From NCBI RefSeq assembly GCF_014207655.1, contig NZ_JACHHJ010000004.1, forward strand, positions 1-64,000: DNA of 64,000 nt, given 5' to 3'. The notes under the pieces were generated by a model that saw only the letters and a program-made list of their open reading frames with translations, searched no databases and had not been told where the DNA came from. The stretch comes from Geomicrobium halophilum (GTDB lineage Bacteria > Bacillota > Bacilli > Bacillales > Marinococcaceae). This document shows, piece after piece, positions 36,967-44,820 of the stretch; positions within the stretch are counted from its first letter, which is position 1; every line of letters begins with the position of its first letter. The translations under genes were made by a program, and so were the position numbers.

Positions 36967-38760
36967 ATGTCATTGATGTTAGCTGTAGCCGGTCAAGACA
37001 TCCCTTCAGGAAATGAATGGAATTATGAGTTAAAATATGATGGATATCGCGCCCAGCTGATTTGGGAGGGGTCTAGCTGTACGTTACTCAGTCGTAATCA
37101 AAAAGATCTTAGTAAGCAATTTCCAGAGATTATTGAATCATGCCGGGATCATTTTACCGAAAGTGAAACGTTACAGTTAGACGGGGAAATCATTCTGTTT
37201 ACCAACCCTGGCCTCGCTGATTTTCACGCATTAAAGCGACGCCATCGTTTACGCTCCAATGACAAAATTCTCGTTGAAAGTCAAAAACGACCAGCATATT
37301 TTCTTGCCTTTGACTTGCTTGAATGCCAAGGACAATCAACGAGGAGCTGGTCTTATATTGATCGAAAAAAAGAACTGAGACGGTTATTCAAACACTATGC
37401 TTTGCCTAAGACCCCAGTCCCGCATGATCAACGTCGAGTCCAATATGTCCCTGCTACAGAAAATGCTAAAGATATTAAAGCTCTCGCCCACCTATACAGA
37501 AGTGAAGGCATCGTGGCCAAAACCAGCCGTCATCCATATGCAAATGAACGGTCGGAGGCCTGGGTGAAAGTAAAAACCCCCCATATTCTCACCTGTTTCA
37601 TTCTTTCGTATCAACCCAGCAATGGATATTTTGAAGTCGGTGTCTTCCGTTCCGGTCAAGCCGTCACCGTCGGTCAATGTGCTCATGGCTTCAGTAAAGC
37701 GGAAAAAGAAACGCTCGTAACGATCGTGAAAAATAATGGGAGATGGGATCAAACGCGTAACATGTATGACATCGAGCCGTCGATCGTCGTTACGGTAGCA
37801 TACACCACCTACGCTGATGATTTTCGTGAACCCCGGTTCCAGTCTTTTAAACTAAACACCCCTGCCCGCCAATGTACATGGGAAAACTGGCTAAATACAG
37901 CACTAAAATGGCCGGAGCATGTTTCATTTACGCATCCTGAAAAGCCGCTATGGGTAAAGCCCGAGATATATAAGAGAGATTTCCTTGAATACGTGCGCAC
38001 CGTCGCTCCTTATGTATTGCCTCACCTTCGTGCTCGCTTACTAACGGTCGTTCGTTATCCACACGGAACGTTCGCGGAAGCTTTTTTTCAAAAACAATGT
38101 CCAGACTATGCCCCTTCATTTGTAGATACATTATCTTTTGAAGATACGGACTACATCGTTTGTAACCACGTCGATACATTGTTGTGGCTGGCTAATCAAC
38201 TTGCGATTGAATGGCACATTCCCTTCTCACTGTCCACGAGTGCTTATGTTGAAGAAATTGTTATCGACCTTGATCCCCCTGATGCTAAGGCTTTCTTATT
38301 AGCCATTGAAGGGGCTGCATTTATAAAAGAGATTTTCGAGCAATTGCAGTTAACTAGTTTTGTGAAATTTTCGGGGAATAAGGGGCTGCAAGTATACCTG
38401 CCGCTGATAAAAAATCGCTATACGTACGAAGATACCCATCCATTTACCGAAGCAATTGGAGCATATTGCCTGCAGAGACGACCTGATTTATTTACACGTG
38501 AACGCTTAAAGAAAAATCGCGGCCGTAAACTTTATATTGATATACCTCAGCACGCCTTTGGCAAAACGATCATTGCCCCGTACTCCCTTAGAGGAAATGA
38601 TGATGCGCTCATCGCCTGTCCTTTGTTCTGGGAAGAGGTGAACAAAAGCCTGGATCGGTCCCAATTTACCCATAAACACGTGCAAGAACGACTCCTATAT
38701 GACGGATGTCCATTCTACACGCTCAGGGACACTGAAAATGAACTCCCTGATTTCGGCTAG
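36967..38760 (+). CDS. ligD: ATP-dependent DNA ligase LigD (ligase-polymerase form)
   Basis: A 597-residue NHEJ enzyme. The N-terminal ligase domain has the adenylated Lys23 in ELKYDGYRAQ, LDGEIILF, and the IVAKTSRHPY and WVKVKTPH motifs; the C-terminal half is the primase-polymerase domain with the catalytic DLDPPD and later FVKFSGNKGLQVYLPL. The phosphoesterase domain of mycobacterial LigD is absent, as in Bacillus. The ATG at 36967 has GGAGGT seven bases upstream, preferred over the ATG at 36943. Confidence 0.95.
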   Translation: MSLMLAVAGQDIPSGNEWNYELKYDGYRAQLIWEGSSCTLLSRNQKDLSKQFPEIIESCRDHFTESETLQLDGEIILFTNPGLADFHALKRRHRLRSNDKILVESQKRPAYFLAFDLLECQGQSTRSWSYIDRKKELRRLFKHYALPKTPVPHDQRRVQYVPATENAKDIKALAHLYRSEGIVAKTSRHPYANERSEAWVKVKTPHILTCFILSYQPSNGYFEVGVFRSGQAVTVGQCAHGFSKAEKETLVTIVKNNGRWDQTRNMYDIEPSIVVTVAYTTYADDFREPRFQSFKLNTPARQCTWENWLNTALKWPEHVSFTHPEKPLWVKPEIYKRDFLEYVRTVAPYVLPHLRARLLTVVRYPHGTFAEAFFQKQCPDYAPSFVDTLSFEDTDYIVCNHVDTLLWLANQLAIEWHIPFSLSTSAYVEEIVIDLDPPDAKAFLLAIEGAAFIKEIFEQLQLTSFVKFSGNKGLQVYLPLIKNRYTYEDTHPFTEAIGAYCLQRRPDLFTRERLKKNRGRKLYIDIPQHAFGKTIIAPYSLRGNDDALIACPLFWEEVNKSLDRSQFTHKHVQERLLYDGCPFYTLRDTENELPDFG

Positions 38761-39014
38761 GAATGACGGCAGTTTTCCTTTAGATCCCGGAGGCACAGAT
38801 TTTAATAACGTTTCCCGACAATTAATAAAAGTCATATGCATCGTCTTTTTATTCATCTTTTTTGAAATACGCCATGGACAGAATGTACAAGATTCCTATT
38901 GGTAACTTTGATCCTCCGTCTTTTATTTAGCGATGATAACCAGAGAACCTATTCTTAAACGTTAAGAGCTGCTAAATATTGGTTTTCATCTATTTGGTAA
39001 AAAAAGATCTCATT
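38761..39014. other. Intergenic region after ligD
   Basis: Nothing beyond short overlapping frames is seen; no terminator of ligD was recognised. The toxin-antitoxin locus begins to the right. Confidence 0.4.
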
Positions 39015-39043
39015 TTGCTTTTTCAGTTCAAGCATAGTATAAT
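39015..39043 (+). promoter_or_regulatory. Promoter of the antitoxin RNA
   Basis: TTGCTT and a perfect TATAAT are separated by 17 bases. No coding frame follows; the transcript would run to the terminator at 39149-39184. Confidence 0.7.
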
Positions 39044-39060
39044 GTCCATAAGTCAGACGT

Positions 39061-39099
39061 AAACTAAAACGACCGTGAATGCTACCAACATCCACGGTC
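39061..39099 (-). terminator. Terminator of the toxin mRNA
   Basis: On the minus strand GACCGTG and CACGGTC form a stem followed by GTTTTAGTTT. Termination here would give a toxin transcript of about 285 bases overlapping the whole antitoxin RNA. Confidence 0.65.
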
Positions 39100-39148
39100 T
39101 AACAACAGAACGAGTCCTTCAAGGGCTTGTTCGCTAAATTACAAGAAG

Positions 39149-39184
39149 CCGCCCTTTGGTTTTGGACATCTCAAGGGCGGTTTT
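39149..39184 (+). terminator. Terminator of the antitoxin RNA
   Basis: CCGCCCTT and AAGGGCGG pair and are followed by TTTTATTT on the plus strand. The stem lies directly after the toxin stop codon on the other strand. Confidence 0.8.
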
Positions 39185-39272
39185 ATTTAGTTCCACTGTC
39201 TTTATCTCGACCAATGAAATAGACGAGCGTAGAAACCGTTGCACATAACAGCAAAGCTTCAAACACCGTCAT
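39183..39272 (-). CDS. Small hydrophobic type I toxin (TxpA/BsrG, 'holin-like toxin' family)
   Basis: A 29-residue peptide, MTVFEALLLCATVSTLVYF followed by a charged IGRDKDSGTK tail, with one membrane helix at about residues 4-20. The MTVFEAL start is the signature of the putative holin-like toxins whose Bacillus relatives depolarise membranes and are silenced by antisense RNA. A very strong AAGGGAGGTGAGG binding site precedes the ATG. The long 5' leader and flanking 13-base complementary arms suggest translation is blocked in the full-length mRNA. Too short for ordinary gene finders. Confidence 0.82.
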   Translation of the reverse strand: MTVFEALLLCATVSTLVYFIGRDKDSGTK

Positions 39273-39356
39273 AGCCTCACCTCCCTTCTGTCCGTATGAA
39301 CCGGACGAAGGAAAGCGAACGACCGCCCTTGAGAACGTTGTTCTGTTGTACTAGCC

Positions 39357-39362
39357 ATTCTA
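39357..39362 (-). promoter_or_regulatory. -10 element of the toxin promoter
   Basis: On the minus strand TGTTAGAAT is an extended -10, placed to start transcription about 78 bases before the toxin ATG. No convincing -35 is seen. Confidence 0.5.
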
Positions 39363-39488
39363 ACACACATTGAAAAAAATGGCTTTCATTCATTTTTATA
39401 ACTTCTGCCCTTTATGCAAGTCCATCCTCCCTTGTATCCTTGTTTAAAAATATAACGTATTGTCGAAACTAGGAATACGTTATAGTGC

Positions 39489-39592
39489 GTGCTCAAAAAG
39501 GAGAACAAAAGCAAGTCGCCGAGCCTCCACATGAAGGATGTGGATGACTTAAACGTTCGGCCCGGAACGTTCCGGAGTTTTTGAACATCCTT
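39489..39592 (+). repeat. Copy of the TGTTCAAAA dispersed repeat
   Basis: Starts GTGCTCAAAAAGGAGAACAA and ends CCGGAGTTTTTGAACATCC, matching both ends of the 50853 copy, with a different middle that contains a CCTCCACAT/ATGTGGATG stem. It lies just upstream of the small basic gene at 39624. Confidence 0.7.
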
Positions 39593-39623
39593 ATATCGTA
39601 CAACAAGCAAGGGAGAATACGAC

Positions 39624-39749
39624 ATGGCTAACGATTTTAAAACACCAAAAGTTGTCGAAAAAAAACAGCAAAAATTGAAAAAGCAGCAAGCTGACTTAAA
39701 GAAAAAGCTCAACAATGTTAAAAAACATCAAAAAAAAGCTGGCAATTAG
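39624..39749 (+). CDS. Small lysine-rich protein
   Basis: A 41-residue, strongly basic, helical protein (MANDFKTPKVVEKK, then Lys/Gln-rich helix with KKLNNVKK). AAGGGAG lies nine bases before the ATG, and a terminator overlaps the stop codon, so expression is likely. No family recognised; it could be a nucleic-acid-binding or ribosome-associated peptide, which is speculation from charge. Confidence 0.65.
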   Translation: MANDFKTPKVVEKKQQKLKKQQADLKKKLNNVKKHQKKAGN

Positions 39750-39762
39750 TGTCAGCTTTTTA
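39736..39762 (+). terminator. Terminator of the small lysine-rich gene
   Basis: AAAAAGCTG and CAGCTTTTT pair around an 11-base loop containing the stop codon. It is also usable by the convergent gene at 39764. Confidence 0.88.
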
Positions 39763-39763
39763 A

Positions 39764-39904
39764 TTAGCCCTTATTCCGCTGATTTTCTATAATAAGCTTT
39801 TTCCTTTTCGAAAGTTCCCACTGTTTTGTTTTTAATTTCTGCGAACGCTTATTGGATAATTTTCGATACGATTCAAATAAAGGCTTTTCATTCACTTTCA
39901 TCAT
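39764..39904 (-). CDS. Small basic protein
   Basis: A 46-residue basic protein starting MMKVNEKPLFESYRKLSNK and rich in Lys and Arg throughout. A GGGAGGGAG binding site precedes paired ATG codons, and the first 17 bases overlap the end of the upstream gene at 39888, indicating translational coupling. It faces the other small basic gene across 14 bases. Family unknown. Confidence 0.6.
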   Translation of the reverse strand: MMKVNEKPLFESYRKLSNKRSQKLKTKQWELSKRKKLIIENQRNKG

Positions 39905-40928
39905 TCGCTCCCTCCCTATGCTTGTCCTGTCTTAACTCATTTAATTTATTGACAATAAGGCAGCAAAAATAAAGCATGTCCTGAATAACTGTTAATCTCA
40001 TGATACTACTTTCAGAACCCTCCAACAAGTCTTTAACTTCTGGATCATCCGTTTCTCTAATATAAATCGTGAATACCCAATTCCTATCATCGTACATTTT
40101 CATTGTCCATCGAATGGTTCCATCCTCTTTATTAAATTGACTTTCTTTCCCGCCGCCCAGTCTTAATGCTTGTACATACGGATGCTCATTATTTAAAACG
40201 GAAATCTCCTCATCGAGTACTTCGATCTCGCCTCCTGCATAATCAACTAAGATCAATTGATCCTCGATTTGTTTATACAGGCTATATTGTACGCCATAAT
40301 CAATCACCGATAAATTAAAACGATCCCTCGCCATCAGGTTTAAATGAGTTTTAAACTGCGCGAGTATTTGGAAAATATACTGTATATCATTTTTATACTC
40401 CTCCGCATCTTTAATCGCTTCCTCCAACAACATTTCATATTCATGAGCAATTTGCGTGATCTCATCGATATTAGCATTCTTTTCAATAACAGCTGTAATC
40501 TCTTGGCTCATCGTATGAGCGTAATCTCTTTCCAGCGCAAGGTTACTTAGTGCCTCATACTCAAGTGGCCTTTTACGCTTATAGACAGCTACATTAAAAT
40601 GTTTTGTATCCGGATTACTCATGACATCCTCCGCAAGTGCCTTTATATAAAGACTACCCATAGCAAATACAATAGCTATAAAAACGAGAGCTGTTACGAA
40701 GTGCAAGAGCTCCATTTGTTCCCAATCCAATAAGAAAAAAATCCCCAATAGACCGCCCGATGGTACACCGAAAATGGTCAGGAGGCCTTGAAGGTTCACC
40801 CTTTCTTTCAGCTCAAGGAACCCTATATAAACATACGTCCTCCATTTAGGTTCTACCAATTCTTCCCCGTGCACCTTATTCAGTAAAGGGTTGAGCTCTT
40901 TATCTGTCACTCTAAGAAACCGCTTCAT
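39888..40928 (-). CDS. Hypothetical two-helix membrane protein
   Basis: A 346-residue protein with two adjacent membrane helices at about 46-66 and 74-97, and a long cytoplasmic domain. The central region (about 130-215) is helical and probably coiled coil; the C-terminal part has a beta-rich segment (TIRWTMKMYDDRNWVFTIYI). No family recognised. It overlaps the small basic gene at its 3' end and is divergent from yfkH. Confidence 0.65.
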   Translation of the reverse strand: MKRFLRVTDKELNPLLNKVHGEELVEPKWRTYVYIGFLELKERVNLQGLLTIFGVPSGGLLGIFFLLDWEQMELLHFVTALVFIAIVFAMGSLYIKALAEDVMSNPDTKHFNVAVYKRKRPLEYEALSNLALERDYAHTMSQEITAVIEKNANIDEITQIAHEYEMLLEEAIKDAEEYKNDIQYIFQILAQFKTHLNLMARDRFNLSVIDYGVQYSLYKQIEDQLILVDYAGGEIEVLDEEISVLNNEHPYVQALRLGGGKESQFNKEDGTIRWTMKMYDDRNWVFTIYIRETDDPEVKDLLEGSESSIMRLTVIQDMLYFCCLIVNKLNELRQDKHREGANDESE

Positions 40929-41099
40929 TTCCGAACGTTGTATGTGATCACCCCGACGATTTCAATTGTATTCCTTAATTATAGCATAAAAGATCTCAAT
41001 TTTCGAACATATATTCCTAAAAATCAGGGGGCGCACATTGCTACGACCTCCATAAAATGCCATACTAAATGAACAACGCGTGCGAGAGGATGAATGGAA

Positions 41100-41912
41100 A
41101 TGTTCACGCAGATTGTAAAAAAAATGATACGAACCACGTGGGAATACAGGCTTTTCGATATCGCTGCACAAATGGCTTATTATTTTCTACTAGCACTCTT
41201 TCCTTTGCTGATTTTACTGCTTAGCATTATTAATTATTTTCCCGTTGGAACAGAAGATGTCCTTGAGCTCATCAGCCCCTATGTTCCAGAAAATTTGCTT
41301 TCATTTATTGGCACAAATGTAAGCGAAGTGTTCGATGTAAGAAGGACAGATACATTATCACTCAGTACAATTGCCACCCTTTGGCTTACGTTCATGGGTT
41401 CGTTTGCTGTGATTCGCTCTGTAAATCGAGCCTACCAAATGCCCGAGCCTTCTTTGCCGCGTATGATCGGTGTCGGGACCGTCCTCGTCTTTTCTTTACT
41501 AGGCGCAGTAATTGTTTCATTAATGTTCCCGGTCTTCGGAGAACCCGTTGGGCAATTTGTGTTTGGCATCCTTGGTATTGAAGAGCACATGGCACCTTTC
41601 TGGTCGTTCATCCGCTGGAGCATTAGCTTTCTCGTCGTCGGTGTTGTTCTACTCATCCTTTATATCATCGTCCCCAGTCATCGTATAAGTTGGCGGGATA
41701 CATGGCCGGGCGCATTATTCGCAACCATTGGCTGGCAAGCGGCTTCCCTAGGTTTTTCTTATTATAATCAATGGAGCGATTACTCGCTCATCTACGGTGG
41801 ACTCGGCACGATGATTGGTTTGATGATTTGGTTCTTCCTCACTGCTTTCATGATTTTGCTCGGCGCCCAGTTGAACGCGATCCTTATGGATATACACCGT
41901 TCGAAAAGGTAG
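41100..41912 (+). CDS. yfkH: YihY/BrkB family membrane protein (YfkH)
   Basis: A 270-residue protein with six membrane helices, member of the YihY/BrkB family once called ribonuclease BN. DIAAQMAYYFLLALFPLLI in the first helix and the YNQWSDYSLIYGGLGTMIGLMIW block near the end are conserved. Function unknown. The second ATG is chosen because AGAGGA lies nine bases upstream of it but only three bases before the first. Syntenic partner of yfkAB and yfkM in B. subtilis. Confidence 0.87.
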   Translation: MFTQIVKKMIRTTWEYRLFDIAAQMAYYFLLALFPLLILLLSIINYFPVGTEDVLELISPYVPENLLSFIGTNVSEVFDVRRTDTLSLSTIATLWLTFMGSFAVIRSVNRAYQMPEPSLPRMIGVGTVLVFSLLGAVIVSLMFPVFGEPVGQFVFGILGIEEHMAPFWSFIRWSISFLVVGVVLLILYIIVPSHRISWRDTWPGALFATIGWQAASLGFSYYNQWSDYSLIYGGLGTMIGLMIWFFLTAFMILLGAQLNAILMDIHRSKR

Positions 41913-41932
41913 AACGCTAACTTTGATTAAAC

Positions 41933-41992
41933 AAGGGCAAAGAGCGAAGCTTCCTGGCCCGATGTAGGTCCTTTGGAGCTTCTGCCCTTTTT
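41933..41992 (+). terminator. Terminator of yfkH
   Basis: AAGGGCA-GAGCGAAGCTTCC pairs imperfectly with GGAGCTTC-GCCCTT, followed by T5. Confidence 0.7.
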
Positions 41993-42019
41993 AGCATCAA
42001 TATTGTTTGCGGAAACACC

Positions 42020-42880
42020 CTATGATTGTATAAACTTCAAAATTTGTTCATTCACTAGGGATGGCTGCTCTTGATGTACCCAGTGCGTAGCTTCCCCAAT
42101 CCAAACCCCGGATCCCATCTTCGTTAATTGCAAACTTTTCTTCGCCAGCCTTTTAGAAAGGAAAACATCCCCAACTCCCCAAATGATTTTTGTAGGAACA
42201 TCCACGGAATGTACTTTACCAATGTCCGTCATACTACGGGGAATAGCCCGATACCAATTCAACATGCTCGTCAATGCACCTGGTTGTTTCCAGGCGATTT
42301 TATATTTGACTAATTCGTCGGTGGAAAAGGTTCCATGGCGGCTTGTCCTTTGTAAAGCCTGTGCCAATCTGGTGAAATTTTTGTTCCCCAACGTTTGCTC
42401 AGGAAACTGCGGAAGTTGAAAAAAGAACATATAAGCACTCCTCAGCCATTGGATGGGATTAGCTGCCAACCCCTTTGGCATAACGGCAGGATGAGGGATA
42501 TTAATCACTATTAAGTGCTTGACCACGTGAGGACAAGTGCTTGCGAGATGCCAGCCGACAGCCCCGCCCCAATCATGGCCAATGACCGTAGCACCGTCTC
42601 GTTTGAAATGTTGTATGAGGCCGATCACATCATCTTTCAGTTGATTAAGACGGTAGGGCCGAACCCCAGTAGGTTTTTCACTCAAATGATAGCCGCGTTG
42701 ATCCGGTACAACCACTTTGTAGCCGGCAGCTGCTAATACTAAAATCTGTTTTCTCCATCCAAACCAGAAATCCGGAAAACCATGTAACAATATAACAAGC
42801 TTCCCATCTTCAGGTCCCGCCGTCACAGTATGTAACCGTACACCGTTCGTCTTAACATATTGAAAATGGATAGCCTCCAT
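42020..42880 (-). CDS. yfhM: Alpha/beta hydrolase, epoxide hydrolase-like (YfhM)
   Basis: A 286-residue alpha/beta hydrolase matching B. subtilis YfhM closely in pattern. The oxyanion motif HGFPDFWFGW, the nucleophile Asp in GHDWGG, the cap segment WKQPGALTSMLNWYRA and the catalytic His in ATHWVHQEQP are those of soluble epoxide hydrolases, with Asp rather than Ser as nucleophile. The start follows GGGAGGG. In B. subtilis yfhM belongs to the general stress regulon. Confidence 0.9.
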   Translation of the reverse strand: MEAIHFQYVKTNGVRLHTVTAGPEDGKLVILLHGFPDFWFGWRKQILVLAAAGYKVVVPDQRGYHLSEKPTGVRPYRLNQLKDDVIGLIQHFKRDGATVIGHDWGGAVGWHLASTCPHVVKHLIVINIPHPAVMPKGLAANPIQWLRSAYMFFFQLPQFPEQTLGNKNFTRLAQALQRTSRHGTFSTDELVKYKIAWKQPGALTSMLNWYRAIPRSMTDIGKVHSVDVPTKIIWGVGDVFLSKRLAKKSLQLTKMGSGVWIGEATHWVHQEQPSLVNEQILKFIQS

Positions 42881-42900
42881 CCTAGCCCTCCCCAAAAATG

Positions 42901-42937
42901 AGAACCTTCAAATGCATAACACACTTGAAGGTTCTCT
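42901..42937 (-). terminator. Terminator of the baeRF gene
   Basis: A perfect 12-base inverted repeat (GAGAACCTTCAA) with 13-base loop; on the minus strand it is followed by ATTTTT. Confidence 0.9.
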
Positions 42938-42947
42938 TCGTCACCGA

Positions 42948-43745
42948 TTATCTTATTGCTTCATCATATACTTGATTAAGAATTTCAGTAGCTGGTTTCG
43001 ATCCTAGGTTTTTCGTGATCTTCCCTTTTATATGGGAAGTATCCAAATGTTGGCCAAGTTCCGTTACCGACTCATTGCTGCCTACAAGATAAGCACCATT
43101 TAAATTTCGGCTCTTGAGCTCTTTGATTAACACGGGAGCAAGGCTTTTATACCAGCGGTGCTTGTTCTCTTCAAAGCGGCGATTAAAATCATCGATGCTT
43201 GTGTCCGCAGCGGATGGTGGTGAAGACTGATCATCGTAATCCACCCAGTCTTCCTTTTCTAAATCCCAGCTGTATTTTTTCTCGTCACGCACTTCCCCGA
43301 GTGCAGTATCCAAGAGTGTAACATCACGTTGCTGTATGACAATAATCCCCGTTGCCGGATACTCATTTTGCAATTCTTCCAGCTGGTTGGTTGCCGGTTT
43401 TGACTCCCAGTGAAAGGAGGATTCAACAGGAACTTGAAGAATTTTAGCCGTCCAGATCTCCCCATCAGCAGAAGCAATCAGAACGAAACTTTTTTGCATG
43501 TTCATTTGCTGATCAAAAATGTGTTGATGTGCTTGATCAAGAAGCTTTTTTAATACCTTTACTTCGTCTTTTTCATCACTTTTCTCGGCATATTCCTCAA
43601 GACGCTTTATGCCATTTTTTAGACGGATCTTCCATTCCCCTCGGGTTTGGCTTTGATCGCTTACATCGGTATTTAAGTAAATCGTTAAAATGCCAGTATC
43701 ATCCTGTTTATTTTTTAATTGATTAAGATCTTCTGTGAGTACCAT
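42948..43745 (-). CDS. Bacterial archaeo-eukaryotic release factor-like protein (VLRF1/baeRF family)
   Basis: A 265-residue protein related to the eRF1 middle and C-terminal domains, of the kind annotated baeRF family 10 in Bacillaceae. Visible features are LTIYLNTDVSDQ near the N-terminus, a central IIVIQQRDVTLLDTALGEV strand pair, and the NGAYLVGSNESVTELGQHL segment near the end. Such proteins may act in ribosome rescue or as peptidyl-tRNA hydrolases. The ATG at 43745 with GGAGGA nine bases upstream is preferred over a frame 59 residues longer. Confidence 0.72.
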   Translation of the reverse strand: MVLTEDLNQLKNKQDDTGILTIYLNTDVSDQSQTRGEWKIRLKNGIKRLEEYAEKSDEKDEVKVLKKLLDQAHQHIFDQQMNMQKSFVLIASADGEIWTAKILQVPVESSFHWESKPATNQLEELQNEYPATGIIVIQQRDVTLLDTALGEVRDEKKYSWDLEKEDWVDYDDQSSPPSAADTSIDDFNRRFEENKHRWYKSLAPVLIKELKSRNLNGAYLVGSNESVTELGQHLDTSHIKGKITKNLGSKPATEILNQVYDEAIR

Positions 43746-43800
43746 GTCATTTGTCCTCCTCATCGTCTTGTACTCTTTATATTTCCGAAGTAAAAAAAGC

Positions 43801-44217
43801 TTAAACCTGTCTTTTATTCGAATTCTCATGTTCTTGTGGAAGAGAAGCCGATGGTTCCGGTGACTCCTGTTGATCAAGACGATACTGCTGCAAATCTTTG
43901 GCAGCGACTTTTGCTGTATCAATCATATCCGTGGCCGTTCCCTTCAGGTGCGACGAATGTTTTGCGATTTCCTCAACATCTTTTCCGGCGACTTGGACAA
44001 GTCCATTGACCTTTTCTGTTGTTCCTTTAATTAAATCACTAATCTCTTCCTGATTCTCTTTGACAAAAGTGCTCGCATCTGTCACAAATTGCTTTCCTTC
44101 TTGCACACGAAGGATCACTTTCTTCCGGGCATTTCGGTTGAATACCAAATATCCCATGACCGCTGAAACACTCCCAATCGTTATCAATATGCCCCATTTT
44201 CTTTCTTTCCTTATCAA
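43801..44217 (-). CDS. YtxH-like membrane-anchored protein
   Basis: A 138-residue protein with one N-terminal membrane helix (about 8-26) and a long amphipathic helical tail with repeated Val/Lys/Asp heptads, like YtxH-domain proteins. The tail ends in a low-complexity SPEPSASLPQEHENSNK stretch. Function unknown; probably membrane stress related. It lies just upstream of the baeRF gene on the same strand. Confidence 0.65.
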   Translation of the reverse strand: MIRKERKWGILITIGSVSAVMGYLVFNRNARKKVILRVQEGKQFVTDASTFVKENQEEISDLIKGTTEKVNGLVQVAGKDVEEIAKHSSHLKGTATDMIDTAKVAAKDLQQYRLDQQESPEPSASLPQEHENSNKRQV

Positions 44218-44357
44218 GGTTATCCCTCCATCTACATCTTCTAAGTATAGTTTACCACATCAGTAGAGCTTTTATAGCATCTCGCCTTATCTAACCAACA
44301 ACCCCGTTATTCCGAGAATTCTTCTTTAAATTGTAACATTTTATCATCATTTTGTTA

Positions 44358-44387
44358 TTGTTTAAAATCGTCTAAATACGGTAGAAT
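44358..44387 (+). promoter_or_regulatory. Promoter of the fbpB-like gene
   Basis: TTGTTT and TAGAAT are separated by 18 bases. The transcript would have a 5' leader of about 118 bases before the ATG at 44512. Confidence 0.55.
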
Positions 44388-44399
44388 AAATATACAAGG

Positions 44400-44476
44400 A
44401 AATGACATTTCCTTAAAATAAATAGAGAGAAAAAATGCCTGGGGTAAATCGTTTTAGCGGTGTGGGAATGTCATTT
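44400..44476 (+). promoter_or_regulatory. Structured leader of the fbpB-like gene
   Basis: AAATGACATTtCC at the start of the leader pairs with GGAATGTCATTT near its end, with one bulge, enclosing about 52 bases. The loop contains a possible 17-codon ORF (ATG at 44435) that begins after an A-rich stretch. It matches no riboswitch class I recognise. Confidence 0.4.
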
Positions 44477-44511
44477 TCTTCACTATAAACGAAAGGGAGA
44501 GAGAGAAAGAT

Positions 44512-44676
44512 ATGCGCAGACCATTTCGAACATCATTTTCAGAGTTAGTTGATCAAAATAAACAAGACCTTGAGAAGGACGCCGATTTGCTTGATGATAT
44601 TGAAAAGCGTATCGAAGATCGGCAGCTACGCCGTCTCAAGAAGCAAAATAACCGGAAAAAAGAGGCGCTTTCTTAA
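44512..44676 (+). CDS. fbpB: FbpB family small basic protein
   Basis: A 54-residue basic helical protein, MRRPFRTSFSELVDQNKQ through RIEDRQLRRLKKQNNRKK, matching the FbpB family pattern of a short Arg-rich start followed by FSxLVxxNK. In B. subtilis FbpB is a Fur-repressed helper of the small RNA FsrA in iron sparing. No clear Fur box was found here, so iron control is inferred from family only. GAAAGGGAGAGAG precedes the ATG and a terminator overlaps the stop. Confidence 0.72.
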   Translation: MRRPFRTSFSELVDQNKQDLEKDADLLDDIEKRIEDRQLRRLKKQNNRKKEALS

Positions 44677-44694
44677 GCGATCCTCTTTTTTTTT
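44656..44694 (+). terminator. Terminator of the fbpB-like gene
   Basis: AGAGG-CGCTT pairs with AAGCG-CCTCT and is followed by a T9 run. The stem includes the stop codon. Confidence 0.93.
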
Positions 44695-44779
44695 ATATTT
44701 TTAGGGAGGCGATATAGCCGGCCCTTCCCCCTCCTTATAAAGCGAGAGTCCCTCCCCTATCTGGATGTTGATCCTATCA

Positions 44780-44815
44780 AAAAACTCCCACCTCTAAAAA
44801 CAACAGAGGTGGGAG
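44780..44815 (-). terminator. Terminator of the lysophospholipase-like gene
   Basis: A perfect 11-base inverted repeat CTCCCACCTCT with a nine-base loop, followed on the minus strand by T6. Confidence 0.92.
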
Positions 44816-44820
44816 GGAAT

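Larger units (their letters stand above)
39050..39186 (+). ncRNA. Putative type I antitoxin RNA
   Basis: An RNA of about 135 bases is predicted between the promoter at 39015-39043 and the terminator at 39149-39184. It is antisense to the 3' part of the toxin mRNA, the arrangement of txpA/RatA and bsrG/SR4 in B. subtilis. It includes a GACCGTG/CACGGTC stem at 39071-39099. Its ends are estimates. Confidence 0.6.

Noticed and set aside
44341-44400. Fur box before the fbpB-like gene
   Set aside because: TTATCATCATTTTGTTATTG has AT-rich dyad character, but does not match the 7-1-7 consensus TGATAATnATTATCA well enough.
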